Part shown: positions 21,491 to 33,800 of the stretch, one piece after another
How positions within the stretch are numbered: position 1 is the stretch's first letter
Layout: each line of letters starts with the position of its first letter
NCBI GenBank assembly: GCA_030998015.1
Contig: JARWMV010000054.1
Coordinates: forward strand, 1 to 64,000
Length of the DNA stretch: 64,000 bases
Direction of reading: 5' to 3'
DNA from: Ceratorhiza oryzae-sativae
Lineage: Eukaryota; Basidiomycota; Agaricomycetes; Cantharellales; Ceratobasidiaceae
Notes under the pieces: model-generated
What the model was told of the DNA's origin: nothing
Databases searched by the model: none
What the model saw: the letters and a program-made list of their open reading frames with translations, nothing else
Position numbers and translations under genes: made by a program

Positions 21491-22679
21491 GGCCTAGACC
21501 ATGATGCAGATTTTATTATGATTTTCGTATATTTTACAAAATCTCTCTTTTTTCATATTTTTGGACAAGTCCTGTTTAATCAGATATATGCATAGAATTA
21601 CTTACATGATCATGTGACCTTGTTGTTGTTTATGTTCTGTTTGTACCTTCTGGAATATTCTGTTACATGGCACCATTCTTACATTGTACAATAGTTGTCT
21701 CACACCATATGTGTATTTGATATAGCTCATCGTATGAATATATAAGGGAGAGTCTGAGAGCCTTAAGCCTCAGAACTTGACCTCCTGTTGTATCCCCTCT
21801 ACTACCTGTGTGAGTTACCAGTCCATAGTCCCTGCCCAGTCCTCTTAAGGACAAGTGCACCTACTCCTACATCCTTGCGTCTTATCGCACCCTCACTGCA
21901 CATCCTCCCTTAGACGTTGTCAGTAAAGCCTCTGGCATCACTGCCCATAGGCTTGTCATCACCACTTAGGTGTTTGACGTTACTGTTCAGGTTGTAGCTC
22001 TGACAAGCACTGCCCTGGTCTGGACATGGAATTGGGGGGCCTGTGCAGTTTCGGTTGGCTCTTTGGACCCACAATCTGTCAGCATAAGCTGCATAGAAGC
22101 AGGTGAGGGGGCTCGGCTTGATTCCAAGGGTGCCAGCAATGGTGATGCCAACCTCCACCCTGCACTTGATTTGTTTGGCTGGGGTGTTCCCATGTTCAAG
22201 CCATCTTCGCTTAGCATTGTTGATGTTCTTTGAGGTAGATGTGTCTTGTGGGGAGGGCATGAAATGATAGCCCCTTTTATCCCCAAAGGTCTCCCCTAGA
22301 TATACCCTTTCTGGTTGTTGTGATCACGTGGTTTCCTGATGTAGGCTTGTGCTGGTTATGATGCATCTCCAAGGGGTGCCCTTCCTGCGTTCCCCTGCAT
22401 TGGCCTTATTGCTCGCTATGCTTGGGGCCTCTGCTCCTCCACTTTGGTCGGTGCCCCCTCTCCGACCCCTCCAGTAGTTAGGGGATAGCATATATTCACA
22501 TGACTAGGCTAGGTCATGTGATTCCTGTGCTTTGTTGTTTGTTTTCTGGCAGATGGTCACATGTCTGTTGGTGTCACCTGACTGGACTTTGTTTTGATGT
22601 TTGTGCAAGTTATTGTGTTGCACCATGATTTTTTAATGTTTGTGGTTTTGTTGTTTTCCTTCCTCATCCTGTCTTTACT
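21491..22679. other. Non-coding interval between Rep and the plus-strand gene
   Basis: A TATA-like TATATAAGG lies near 21738, reading rightward, followed by a leader-like pyrimidine-rich stretch. A minus-strand frame of 116 codons (21910-22260; KNINNAKRRWLEHGNTPAKQ) is present but unrecognised. No CRESS origin nonanucleotide in a stem-loop was found by eye. Confidence 0.4.
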
Positions 22680-23212
22680 ATGTGTGTTATTTCCCTTAAC
22701 TACAATCCCCTTGACTGCACCTGCTGGTCTCTCCCTGAGGGGGAGTACTGTGCCTACTGCAATGCCATGTGCGATGCCTCCCTTGAAGACTTCTATGGAG
22801 GTGTCAGGGATTGGTTCTTCTGTGGGGTGCCAGGTATGTGTGCTTGTTCTTTGTCATTCTCACATTGCTAACTTGTTCTGTAGAAGAGCGCATCCTCCTC
22901 AATGGTTGGGCCCATGAGGCAACCCTTGAGCATGTCTGGGCACTCGTTGATCAGGACTACAAGTCCTTTGAGGAGCAGTCTCACCAGGCTGCTCTTGCTG
23001 AATTTTTTGAGGAGGGCTCTGCTCCCTTGTTTGATGAGGCTTCACCCTTTGCAGCGTCTGGTTCTGGGTGTTTCCAGAACTACATGGCCAACTTCCCAGG
23101 GGGGGAGGCCCCTTGGCTGTGGCCCACTACCCAGTCAGTTGTTCAGACCAATAAGAAGGATAAAAAAGGCAAGAAGCCCTATACCTGGCCCCTCAAGGGC
23201 AAATGTAAATAG
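22680..23212 (+). CDS. Unknown two-exon gene opposite Rep
   Basis: Exons 22680-22833 and 22884-23212, joined by a 50-bp intron (GTATGT...CTGTAG) in phase 1, give about 160 residues. The N-terminal part is Cys-rich (CTCWSLPEGEYCAYCNAMC), perhaps metal-binding. The middle is acidic and helical (WALVDQDYKSFEEQSHQAAL) and the C-terminus is basic (NKKDKKGKKPYTWPLKGKCK). No family was recognised. The clean intron and open frame argue for a real gene. Its position divergent from Rep recalls CRESS genome layout, but nothing shows it is a capsid gene. Confidence 0.5.
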
Positions 23213-23292
23213 AGAGTAAAAAATGTATTAAGTTTGATGTGTAAAAATAAAACTCTTATACATTCAAGAAAAATTCATGGGAGGCAAAGTGG

Positions 23293-24146
23293 TCATATGG
23301 GGGCTGGTTCCAACAGTGGCACCTCCTCCAGAGCTTTGACAAGCTTGTTTTCCCACTGGTCCCAGTCCTGTTTGGCTTCCTCTGCAGCTGGGTCCAGGGT
23401 GGGTTCCTTTATCACTGGCTTTGCTTCTTCCTCAGCCACAACCAGTGATTCTAGGCTTGATGTAAGGCTTGTCATATTGGTGTTGTAATTGGTGTTTTTG
23501 TTTGGGTGCACCTTCACCCAATTTTGGAAGTCACTCATGTTTGCCTGCTTTGTCCTGATAGCAGTAAACATCTCATCAGTGGTAGTTGCTTCAAGCAGTC
23601 CCACATATGGTGTGGCTGGTGTCAACTTCCACTCTTCCAACAATGCCTTGGCCTGGCGCTCCACCTCCCAGTCCCCCTGTCTGCCATTTGGCCTGCAGCC
23701 CTCCTCTGTTGTCTTGCTGCCTTGGCCACCACATCAACTGTTGGTCCCACAATATCGTCAATGATGTACATTGGTGTTCTTAGCAAGGCATTTCTTGTTG
23801 TTGGCTTCTGGCTTCCATGCCATGTCAGGACCCCTAACCTGGGATCCAGGTACTTGTCATTGTTGATCCAGTTCCTTTCATCCCTTCACTTCTTTGGGAT
23901 GTACACTAGGTTAGCCCCTGGCAACAGTCACTTGGCGTACCTCTGGGTGTCTTCCACACTGGAGCAGTACATCCCTAGTTTAGGACAATTTTCCCTGCCA
24001 GGGTAGGGTGCTGGCCACCTAGTGGTGGGTGGCTGCCAAAGTGGGGCCACCTGATTTTCAGCAAGTGGTATGTAATGGTTGGGATGTGCAACTGGGTGAG
24101 TGATGAAAGGCATGTTTTGGGGTTTTGCAGGTGTATTGTGGTGCAA
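23293..24146 (-). pseudogene. Unknown coding remnant between Gypsy-E chromodomain and the plus-strand gene
   Basis: Minus-strand frames from 24146 (MHHNTPAKPQNMPFITHPVA ... CSSVEDTQRYAK) through a middle part (NNDKYLDPRLGVLTWHGSQK, IIDDIVGPTVDVVAKAARQQ) to 23664-23293 (LEEWKLTPATPYVGLLEATT ... WDQWENKLVKALEEVPLLE) look like one protein broken by two or three frameshifts or stops. No family was recognised. It is convergent with the gene at 22680-23212. Confidence 0.45.
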
Positions 24147-24199
24147 GTGAGGTGGTAGAGCAGGCTCTGGCCTCTCTTAGGTATCCTAGATGGCTCTTT

Positions 24200-27100
24200 T
24201 TAAAGCTTTCCAGGTCCTTGTTTGGTTCCCTTTGGCCTGCCTTTCAAGTCACCTGAGTGCTGACTTGTCTTGACTGGCATTGGTGCATCTGGTAAGCACC
24301 TTTGCAAGTCATTTAGAACCTCTTTCATGTCAGCAAACTTGCTGGCATGTTCCATTGTGTCTTCTATTGGGTTGTAGCCCTTCCATCTGATTTGGTAAAA
24401 CAGCTTGCCATTCCACCATTCATAATTTGCAATGTGGTCCACCTCATACTCCTCCTCTCCTTCTTCTGTTATGATTGGTGGTGGTTTGGCCTGCCTTCTT
24501 TGGAAGTCTTTATCTTCTGTGAATGGCAAGAGGAGATTTACATGGAATACATTGTGTACATGTATGGTTTTAGGTAGGTCCAGGTGATACACATGGGAAG
24601 AGATCTTTTCTGTGATTTCAAAAGGGCCCCCTTTTTGGTTGTCCAATTTCTTGGAGGGTCTCTTGGACAAGAGGTTTGTTAGGAGCAGCCAAACCTTGTC
24701 TCCTACCTTGAATTCCCTCCCTTTCTTTTCCATTTGTTGGTGTAATTCCATTGAGGCTCTTGCCTCATCCCATACTTTTTCCATTTGATTATGCATGTTG
24801 TCTGCAGCAGGTGCCTCAGACGGTTCTTCTCCCTCTCAGACAACCCATCTTGGGTTTTTCCCATATACCATTTCAAATGGGGTTTGTCCTGTTGTAGCAT
24901 TTACATGGTTGTTATGGCAGAATTTGGCAATGGGTAACCATTTTACCCAATCATCTTGTCTATAATTGCAGAAGGTTCTTAAGAACCCTTCTACCCATTG
25001 ATTTGTTCTTTCCAACAGTCTGTCTGTTTCTGGATGGAAGGTGGTGGAGAATCTGGGCTTTGTCTCAATTCCCTTGTATAGGGCTTTTAGGAATTGGCTG
25101 TTAAAGGTTGGCCCTTGGTCTGAGACAGTGGTTTCTGGGGTCCCGTGATGTCTCCATACCTCCCTTATGAATATTTCTGCCAGTTCTTCTGCATTGTTGC
25201 TCTCTAGACATGGTACAAAGTGGGCCTGCCAGGAGAAGCAATCTACAACTGTCAAGATGCTGTTGTACCCCTTTGAGACAGGTAACTTGATGATGAAATC
25301 ATATGTGACATCTGCCCATGGTTTCCATGGGATTGGTAAGGGCTTCAGGGGAGCGCCTTGTTTGTGTCCTTTGCTTCTTTGACACATTTCACAAGATTCC
25401 ACATATTGGTTTACTTGGGCCTTCATTCCTGGCCAGTAGTAATCCCTTGATAGTAATTCTAGTGTTCGGGCTTGTCCCTGATGACCCGCCACAGGGGCAT
25501 CATGGGACTCCTCAAGGAGACTCAACCTCAAGTCCTTGTCATCTGGGATGTAGAGCCTATCATCATACCTTAATAGGCCCTCCTTCATTTCATACTGTCT
25601 AAATTCCTTCTGTACTGAGGGCGGTAGTTGTTCTTTATTTGCCATGCTCAGCCTTAAGGATCTGATAGATTTGTCTTCTTCCTGAGCTTCTTTAAGCTCC
25701 TCCCAGAAATTCCCCTGTACCTCTGCCTTGCAACCTATGAACCTTTCTTCTGGAATCATGATCTGTGGTTCCATAGGGGTGTCCCCATGGTTGCTCCTTC
25801 TGGAAAGGGCATCTGGCTTCTGTGAGAGTTTCCCTGGTCTGTACACAATCTGAAAATTGAAGGGTGCCAGAGTGAGATACCATCTGGTGTGCCTTCTATT
25901 CCACATCTGGGCATTTTGCCAGTACTGGAGGTTCCTATGGTCAGTGTATATCACAATAGGTTCTTCTGTCCCTTCTAGGTATAACCTCCAGTGCTCTAAG
26001 GACCTAATGATTGCAAGCAACTCCTTGTCATAGGTGTCATAATTTTTCTCTGGTGGGGTGAAGCTCTTCGATAGGAAGGCAATTGGATGCAATCAGTTGT
26101 CATCACCCTTTTGGCTTAGTACTGCCCCCATGGCCACTCCTGAGGTGTCTGTTTCCAGTATGTATGGCTTGTTTGGGTTTGGGTCAATTAAGACCAGTTC
26201 TCTTGCTACTGCTTCTTTAATAGCTTCAAATGCTCCTTGTTGTTTTCTTTCCCACAGGAATTTGACATCTTTTTGAGTGAGATCTGTGAGGGGTTTGGCT
26301 AAGGTGCTAAACTTCTCTATCCACCTTCTATAGAACCCCATGAAGCCTAGGAATGCTTGGACTTCTTTTACTGTGTTAGGTTCTGGCCATTCTAGTACTG
26401 CCTTTACCTTTACCTTTTCCATTGATATCCCTTCTGGGGATATGACAATTCTGATGAAGCTTACCTCCTTCACAAAGAACTGACACTTGTGTGGTTTGAG
26501 GAAGAGGTGGTTTTCCCTCATTCTTCTTAACACTTCCCTGTTTCTGGAAAATACTAGTACATCATCCATGTAGATTACCACATGATCATCTATTATGTCA
26601 TGGAACTTTTCCATCATGAACCTTGTAAAGGTTCTTGGTCCTTCTTTTACTCCGAATGGCATGACCAAGCATTCAAACTGGCCTTCTCCTGTCCTGAAAG
26701 CTGTTTTCCATTTGTCTCCCTCTTTTACCCTGATATTGTTGAACCCCCATTGAACATCCATTTTTGAATAGATGGTTGTGTCCTTCAGTCTCTCAATCAA
26801 TTCTATTTGAATTGGAAGTGGAAACCTGTCTGGTTTGGTGATGTCATTCATCTTATGGTAGTTGACTACCAACCTAAGCCCTCCATCTGCTTTGTTCACA
26901 TAGAAACAGGGTGCAGCTACAACTGACTGGCTGGGCCTTATTTTTCCATTTCTTAGTTCCTCCTCTAGGTACTCCCTGAGTGCCTTTGTTTCTGCTGGCG
27001 ACATACTGTACCTCTTTGCAGGCTTTGGCAGCTCCACTCCCTTGATCAGGTCCATTTTGAAGTCCAGGTTACCTTGGTGGGGTGGAAGTTATTGGAAACC

Positions 27101-27589
27101 TTCTTCCCCAAACAGGTCTTCAAAATCCCTAAATTCTTCTGGGATTTGTAGGCTTTCACTTGCTGCCCTTGCCTTGATTTCATCTGGGTATGAGATGGTA
27201 AGGTCTTTCCAATATATGATAGGTTCTGCTTCTTCAAGCCATTCTTTCCCTAGGACTATGTCTGTGTCACCTAGGGTCATCACATAAAGGGAGCATTTCA
27301 GTGTCTTCCCTTCCACTTCAATATTTAATTCTGCCCTTTCTTCTATGGCATCCTTGATTTCATTTCCATCAATGGCCACAATTGATTTCTTGTGTTTGAG
27401 GGGAGTGGTTGGAATCCCCTTTTCCCTTGAATAGGCCTTATCAGTGAAGTTGGTTGAAGATCCTGAGTTGATCAGCATCTTTGCTGGTTCCATGATTCCC
27501 TCTACTGTAGTGTATATTATTGATTGATTACTAGACTTATTGAGGTAACATACATCTGCGGTAGGGGTTATATCAGGGTCCTCCAACAT
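24200..27589 (-). pseudogene. Gypsy-E pol: protease, RT, RNase H, integrase, chromodomain
   Basis: One minus-strand frame with three in-frame stops (near 27089, 26093 and 24836). Domains in order: aspartic protease with catalytic Asp changed to Asn (MLINSGSSTNF, about 27470), RT with IYMDDVLVFS (about 26560), RNase H (LETDTSGVAMGAVLS; YTDHRNLQYW), zinc-binding and integrase core (VTYDFIIKLPVSKGY, TTVSDQGPTFNSQF, HPETDRLLERTNQW), and a chromodomain (VDHIANYEWWNGKLFYQIRW, KGYNPIEDTMEHASKF). The order RT-RH-IN-chromodomain defines a chromovirus. The stops and the NSG protease make it inactive. Confidence 0.9.
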
Positions 27590-27606
27590 GGAAGTGGTAG
27601 GACCAA

Positions 27607-27752
27607 TTAGTTTTCCGACTCAGAGCTGCTTTCTTCTTCAACTTGTCTGCTGGCCTTCCCTTGTATCTTAGCTTTGTTGTAGGTCCACTGGCCTTGGCAG
27701 TCCTTCAGGACGTGCTCTGATTTACTGCATTTGATACAGAGTCCTTCTTTCC
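27607..27752 (-). pseudogene. Gypsy-E gag C-terminus with half of the zinc knuckle region
   Basis: The minus-strand frame EGLCIKCSKSEHVLKDCQGQ carries a CCHC zinc knuckle (C-x2-C-x4-H-x4-C). Gypsy-F entered just before it. Joining 34696 to 27752 restores SEKDRQRK-EGLCIKCSK in frame. It ends in an acidic tail (EEESSSESEN) and a stop at 27607. Confidence 0.88.
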
Positions 27753-28127
27753 TGTCACAAACTGACACGCATACATCCACTCTACAATATTTTCTCGATT
27801 TACTACATTTTATGAGATCATCTTCAAAACATACTTGCCTTTTATGGTATATCTGTGTCATGTGACTCAGGGAATGTCCCGGACCGGTAACCAAGATGTA
27901 TTTCAACTCTGATGTGAAATTCCGCAGTTCTGCAGTCGCTTCTACTGCTTCTATCTCTTATCTGTCGTGACTCACTGTACGGACTTGTTTGTTATGATGT
28001 GGCTTGTACTATGTATATAAACCAGGTCAAGTTCGCAGAGGACTCCTCAAGAACTTGACCTCTCGTCGAATACAAGTTCTTTATTTTCCTACCATTTTCC
28101 TCGTTGCCTGACTTGTCGTCGCCGACA
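27753..28127 (+). repeat. Gypsy-F 5' LTR
   Basis: Begins TGTCACAAACTGACAC and ends GCCGACA. A TATA box TATATAA is at 28014-28020, so transcripts should start near 28045 and run through the internal region. The downstream junction (TCAGGTCAAGTTC, 28128 on) did not match a standard tRNA primer site by eye. Confidence 0.93.
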
Positions 28128-28419
28128 TCAGGTCAAGTTCTTAACAATTGTAAGTCTCAGTGTCGTCTGGGATACTTTTGGAACGCCGTTGGCGTTGTCT
28201 CGAGATAACTCCCCGTTGCCTTCCCCAATCCTACTCCACCTACCCACAGCCACAAGATATCATTGCCCTATACGCGCCTCTGTGAAACCTTGCATAGTCA
28301 GGTCCCTCACACGTCGTAACAAGCTTTGGTTCTCTAATCTCTTTCGTCAACAAGAGGTGGGGTCGCTCATTGCCCTTAAGTAGCTGAGCAACGGAGGTCA
28401 CCTTCCTACTCCTATAGAC

Positions 28420-29203
28420 TTGGGAAAGGGTCTATTTGTCTCTTTTATCTTGCTCTTGCTCGAGTACGTCTCTGACGGAACGCACGGCCCTCAAGTGGCA
28501 CAACCTTTTACAGAAGACCAGCGCTGCCGTCTGTGTGGGTGGTTCGGACACCTGTCGATCCACTGTTTCACCCTCAACTTGGTCGAAAGTATCCTTGAAG
28601 AAGCCGGGCACATCGATTTCAACCAAGTAGTAATCATCAAAGTCCGCCCCCAGAAAGTTGGACGCGCTCAACAAGCCTTTGTCACCAAGCCAGGTGCCCC
28701 TGAGTGCAAAATTTGCCATCGGGCAAATGGAGCCACCTTCCCAGCGCGCTGCCCTTACTGTCCTAAGAAGGACAAATTCCTTTATTACTACACCATCCCC
28801 TGCAACCAGCTATAAGCTGGAGAACCTTGGCCAACAGCTTCTTCGTCACCTACTAAATACTATCAAAAACTTCCAAGACAGGTACCATTACTACCGGAAC
28901 AAGTACGAAGAAACCCATGAAAAACTTCACGAAGCCGAGGCCTGTTGTGTATACCTAACTGAGCGGTTGCGTGAACACCAGGAGGACTACCTATCCCTCC
29001 TCCAAGACCACCTCAGACTAGAATCTATAGTCCAAGAATCAATTGCACCCCAAGAGTACGCCTTCCCCGTCTTCTCAACACCATCAGACCTTCCTCACCC
29101 CACCTTTCTAAGTGGCACGGGCTTGCCAATTCAGGAAGAAACACCCCTTCCGGCAGCCCAAATCAATCCTCCCCAAGGAAGCACTCCTTTGGGATCAAAT
29201 TAA
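28420..29203 (+). pseudogene. Gypsy-F extra ORF upstream of gag
   Basis: Two overlapping plus-strand frames (28420-28815, then 28658-29203) read as one protein after a frameshift near 28770. The first has CRLCGWFGHLSIHC (a CCHC-like knuckle) and CKICHRANGATFPARCPYC (two CxxC pairs). The second has a long helical, coiled-coil-like segment (IKNFQDRYHYYRNKYEETHE ... LHEAEACCVYLTERL). It lies between the LTR and the usual gag. Function unknown. It could be an added Gag-like nucleic-acid-binding protein of this family. Confidence 0.55.
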
Positions 29204-29414
29204 ACTAAAAAGGGTGGAGTGCCCATATCGTTGCCAAGACACCAAAAGTTGGGACTTGGACGATACTTGGTTGAGGTTTGCAGGAATTGGGAACTTCGAA
29301 ATTTACAGACTTGTGAGGGGAACGGAAATCCTTTATTATCAAAACAATTCTCAATTCCCTGTACTTCCTTACCGCCTCCGTCGCCTTTAAAATTTTACTC
29401 AAGTCCCTTCTGAA

Positions 29415-30806
29415 ATGGCATCACAACCCCCTGCCCCTGCTTGGGCAAATATGTCTGATGGGGAAAAAGTTGCCTATATGCTCCAGTCAATGGACGAACT
29501 GCGAGAACAAACCAATAACCTCCAAAATGATATTGGGGATGTCGAACACAATAACGAAACCTACACGGACTCACTTGAGGCCAAACTTACCGCCAATCAG
29601 ATAAAACTAGATGCAGACGTGGCTGGATTAGCCACCAATGTCAACAATCTAGTGGGGATGTTAGCCATTCTCCAGACCACTATCATGCGTGTCGAAGCGC
29701 AAATCCACACTTCCATGGGAGGTTCGAGCGCTGCCCAAGCACTAGCTCCCTCCAGTGCAGCCCAACCACAACCAACGGCACCCGCCCCCTCTGGTGGGTC
29801 GACTGCAAAGGTTAAGATGGCTGCCCCTCAAAAGTTTGATGGCACAAAACGGGAAGACGCCATCTCATTCAGAATTGCGTGTGCCCGATATATCAATACA
29901 AACATGAGTGGGCACTTGGCTGACCAAGTGGTCACCTTCATCACCTCTTATCTTGAAGGGTCAGCAGCTGAATGGGTTAACTTGTATGAAGAATTTGAAA
30001 TTCTCAACCCTGGGACTGCGATCCCCTGGCTTCACGATGCCAATTTATTCTGGCAAGAATTCACTACCTGATATGGGGATCTGAATTGCACCGAAAATAA
30101 CCGCGACAAGTGGCGGAAGTTGAAACAATCCAAGACGGTTCAGGACTACCTCACCCTATTCAACTTATATTCCACAGGCCTCAACTACAACGATGCCGCC
30201 ATGCGTGATCAGTTCTATGATGGTCTGTCATCAGATGTAACAGATAGCATGGTGGCCCAAAACTATGATCCCTGCACAAAGACATTCGCCCAGCTCACAC
30301 AGCGGGCCCTGGAAATTGACCGCCACCTCATTTCCTTTGGTAGCAAAAGGACGTCTCATGGGGGTAATAAGTCCAGCAGCAACAATGCTTCGACTAGCAG
30401 GCCCACAAATAACCCCCAAAGCGCTCCCCAAAAGGAGAAATTCAAGAATGGGGAACACGTATACAAGATCAAAGATGGCAGGGCTGTAAAAGGTCAAATT
30501 GTAGCCATTGGCCCCAATGCAAAGGGCTTCACGGTCCCAACCGTTCGTTACGATGGCAGCAATGCCAACGTACAAGAATCCTTCAAGGACATAAAGAAGG
30601 ATAACCATCTGCCAGTGGCCCCCAAGGCAAAGGACCCAGACGCAATGGATCTGGATAGCGCAGGGAAAGGGAAGGGTACAAACACCTGCTACAACTGTGG
30701 AGGGTGTGGCCACATTGCCGCCAAATGCCCTTCAGCCAAGATGTCAGGATACGAGGCAGCAGTTGAGGAAGTAGAAACAACCGACGATGAGTCGGTAAAA
30801 GAATGA
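29415..30806 (+). pseudogene. Gypsy-F gag (one in-frame TGA)
   Basis: One frame with a TGA at 30069-30071, probably from CGA. Residues 10-90 are coiled coil (SMDELREQTNNLQNDIGDVE), then a Ser/Ala/Pro linker, the retrotransposon capsid (KFDGTKREDAISFRIACARY ... MRDQFYDGLSSDVTDSM), a basic segment and a zinc knuckle CYNCGGCGHIAAKC near the end. The stop codon overlaps the pol start (ATGA at 30803-30806). Confidence 0.88.
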
Positions 30807-33800
30807 GCTCAAACCGCGCCAGGGGGGCGGTCTTGGGCACCATGTTACAAAATGCGCATAATGAAAATAAAAATATGGAAATGGAATGTATGTTGTTAGG
30901 AAACCAATCACAACTACAGTTTTTCTTTCATGCATTCCCTCTGCGCATAACCCCTGAACACAAGTCTGCATATAACATGAAAAAATTCAACGGATGGGCC
31001 ATGATCAACTCAGGGGCCACATCAGTATTTATACATGAAAATTTGGTTAAACAATACCGTATTCCTACCGTTGCCCTAAGAACACCCAAGAAACTGAGGG
31101 TAATCGATGGAAGGGAGATAGACTCTGGGTCTGTGACCCACTACTGCACCTTTGAGCTGTGTATTCAAGAGCACCGAGAGATCCTCAGTGCCTATGTTGT
31201 GAACATTGGCAAAAATGATTTAGTCCTGGGCATGTCATGGCTCAAATTCCATAATCCCAACATTGATTGGGATGGAAAGGACATGAAGTTCAACTCACCG
31301 ATATGCCTGAAGCATTGCATTACAAAACCCCTACATGTGCAAGCAAACAAACCCAAGGAGCTCCAGTTGGACTCTCTGGACTCCCTCCCAACCAAGTACA
31401 AGGAATTCAAGAAAATATTTGCTGAAGAAGATGACATCCAGCCATTACCACCCCATAGGAAGTGGGATATGGAAATAGATTTAAAACCGGATGCCAAGCC
31501 AAGGCATGGCCCCATATATAGTGTGGGTGTCAAGGAAGATGCAGAATTGCACAAAACCTTGGAGCGCCAACTGAAAGCAGGGCATATCAGACCCTCAAGG
31601 TCACCAATGGCATCTCCAGTCATATTTGTCAAAAAGAAGAATGGGAAGCTGCACATGTGCATTGACTACCGGCGACTAAACGAAATGACAGTCTCCAATG
31701 TGTACCCACTCCCCCGCATCAATGATATTGTGGAGACGCTGCGTGGGGCAAAGATATTCACCAAGTTTGATTTAAAGTGGGGCTTCAACCTCATACGAAT
31801 TTGAGAAGGGGACGAATGGAAGGCAGCTTTTAAGACCAAATATGGGCTATACGAGCCCTAAGTCATGCAATTTGGTCAAAAGAACACACCAGGAACCTTC
31901 ATGGCCATGATCCGGGAAGAGTTCCAAGACATCAAGGGCATTTATGTGGTAATCTATATGGATGACATATTAGTATTCTCCAAAACCCAGGAAGAACATG
32001 ACGAACATGTCAAGGAAGTCTTATGTCGCCTTCAAAAAGCTGGCCTATATTGCACTCTGGAAAAATGCGTTTTCGATGTCACTGAAGTCGATTACCTGGG
32101 AATAGTAGTGACTCCCCAGGGAATTAAAGTAGACCCAGCCAAGGTTGAGAAGGCTGTTGAATGGCCAACCCCTACCAACCCAACCGAAGTCCTGGAAGGG
32201 TTAGGGTTTGCAAATTGGTTGAGGCACTTCATAAAAGACTTTTCGAAAATTACAAGATGTCTTTACGAACTTGTCAAGAAGGATGTAAAATGGGAATGGA
32301 CAGAAGAAAGGGATCAAGCATGGAATCTGCTGAAGCAAAAATTAAAAGAAGCCCCCCTCCTAATTCAGCCAGAGCCCAACAAGCCATTCATTTTGGAAAC
32401 CGACGCCTCAGGCTATGCCACAGGCGCTGTATTACTGCAATATGGAGAGGACGGAATGCTCCACCCAATTTCCTATTACTCCAAGGCAATGGTCCCAGCA
32501 GAAAGAAATTATGATATCTACAACAAAGAAATGCTGGCAATCATAAAGGCCCTCAAACACTGGCGCCATTTGCTAGAAGGGGCCGAACACCCAGTAAACA
32601 TTGTTTGTGACCACAAGAATTTGGAGTATTGGAAGACAAATCGGCCACTGAACAGTCGGGTCACATGGTGGCATGAGTTCCTATCCAGGTTCAAATTCAA
32701 GATTCTATATATTGAAGGGGCGAAGAATGGCCGGGCAGACATACTCTCTAGGCTGTCAAGACACATCCCTAAAGAGGGGGGTGAGAGCCAAGCTCTGCTT
32801 GCGCAAAACCAATTTTTGGAGCTGAAATCACTATGCATGCAAGCAATCACGCCAGACAATGACCTAGAACAACTCATTAGGGATGCTATCCCGGGGGATG
32901 AACACCTATCAAAAGTCTTAAAAGCCCTAGATGATAATGAAAAGGTCAAAAATTGGGAATGGGACAAAGGACTCTTACAACACAAAGGCAGAATCTATGT
33001 CCCAAATAACAAAGAACTTTGCAAACTGGTCATTGAAAGCCGTCACGATAGCCCAGCAGCAGGTCACCCAGGACAGTTCAGAACATATGAATTGTTAAAT
33101 CGCAAATACACGTGGCTATCAATGAAAAAATCAGTCAACGAATACGTCACAAACTGCAAATCATGCATCAGGAACAAGCACAGCAACCAAGTTCCCCCAG
33201 GGCTCTTAAACCCAATACCTGCACCAGAAAAACCTTGGGAGGAAATTACTTATGACCTGATCACAGGACTACCCTTGTCAGAAGGGTTTGACGCCATATT
33301 CACAGTAGTTGACAGACTAACAAAAATGGTCCACTTCATCCCATGCCAATCAGAGGCCAGTGCCATGGACTGTGCAAACCTGTTCCTAACCTACATATGG
33401 AAACTTCATGGGCTACCACGGAAAACCATTTCAGACTGTGGCCCCAACTTTGCAGCCAAGTTCCTAAGGCACCTGTATAAACGGCTAGACATAAAACCCT
33501 CCTACTCTACAGCATATCACCCACAAACGGACGGCCAGTCAGAAAGGGCTAACCAAGTAGTAGAAGGGTACCTGAGACACTACGTATCAGATCGGCAGGA
33601 TGACTGGGTCTCACTCTTACCCTTGGCTGAATTCGCCTACAACAATGGTGTCAATGCCTCAACTGGCAAATCACCATTTTTTGCAAACTATGGTTTCCAC
33701 CCAAGGCTGGCAGTTGGGGACAAGGAGGGACAAGAATTCCCCCTAGCAGACAATCATGCAGAATGGCTCCAAAAGGGCCATGATGAACTTAGGGCAGCCC

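Noticed and set aside
21491..22679. CRESS origin stem-loop with TAATATTAC-like nonanucleotide
   Set aside because: No such nonamer in a stem-loop was found by eye, so an origin is not claimed.
28432..28719. Minus-strand ORF opposite the Gypsy-F pre-gag ORF
   Set aside because: It is the antisense shadow of the Cys-motif ORF on the plus strand.
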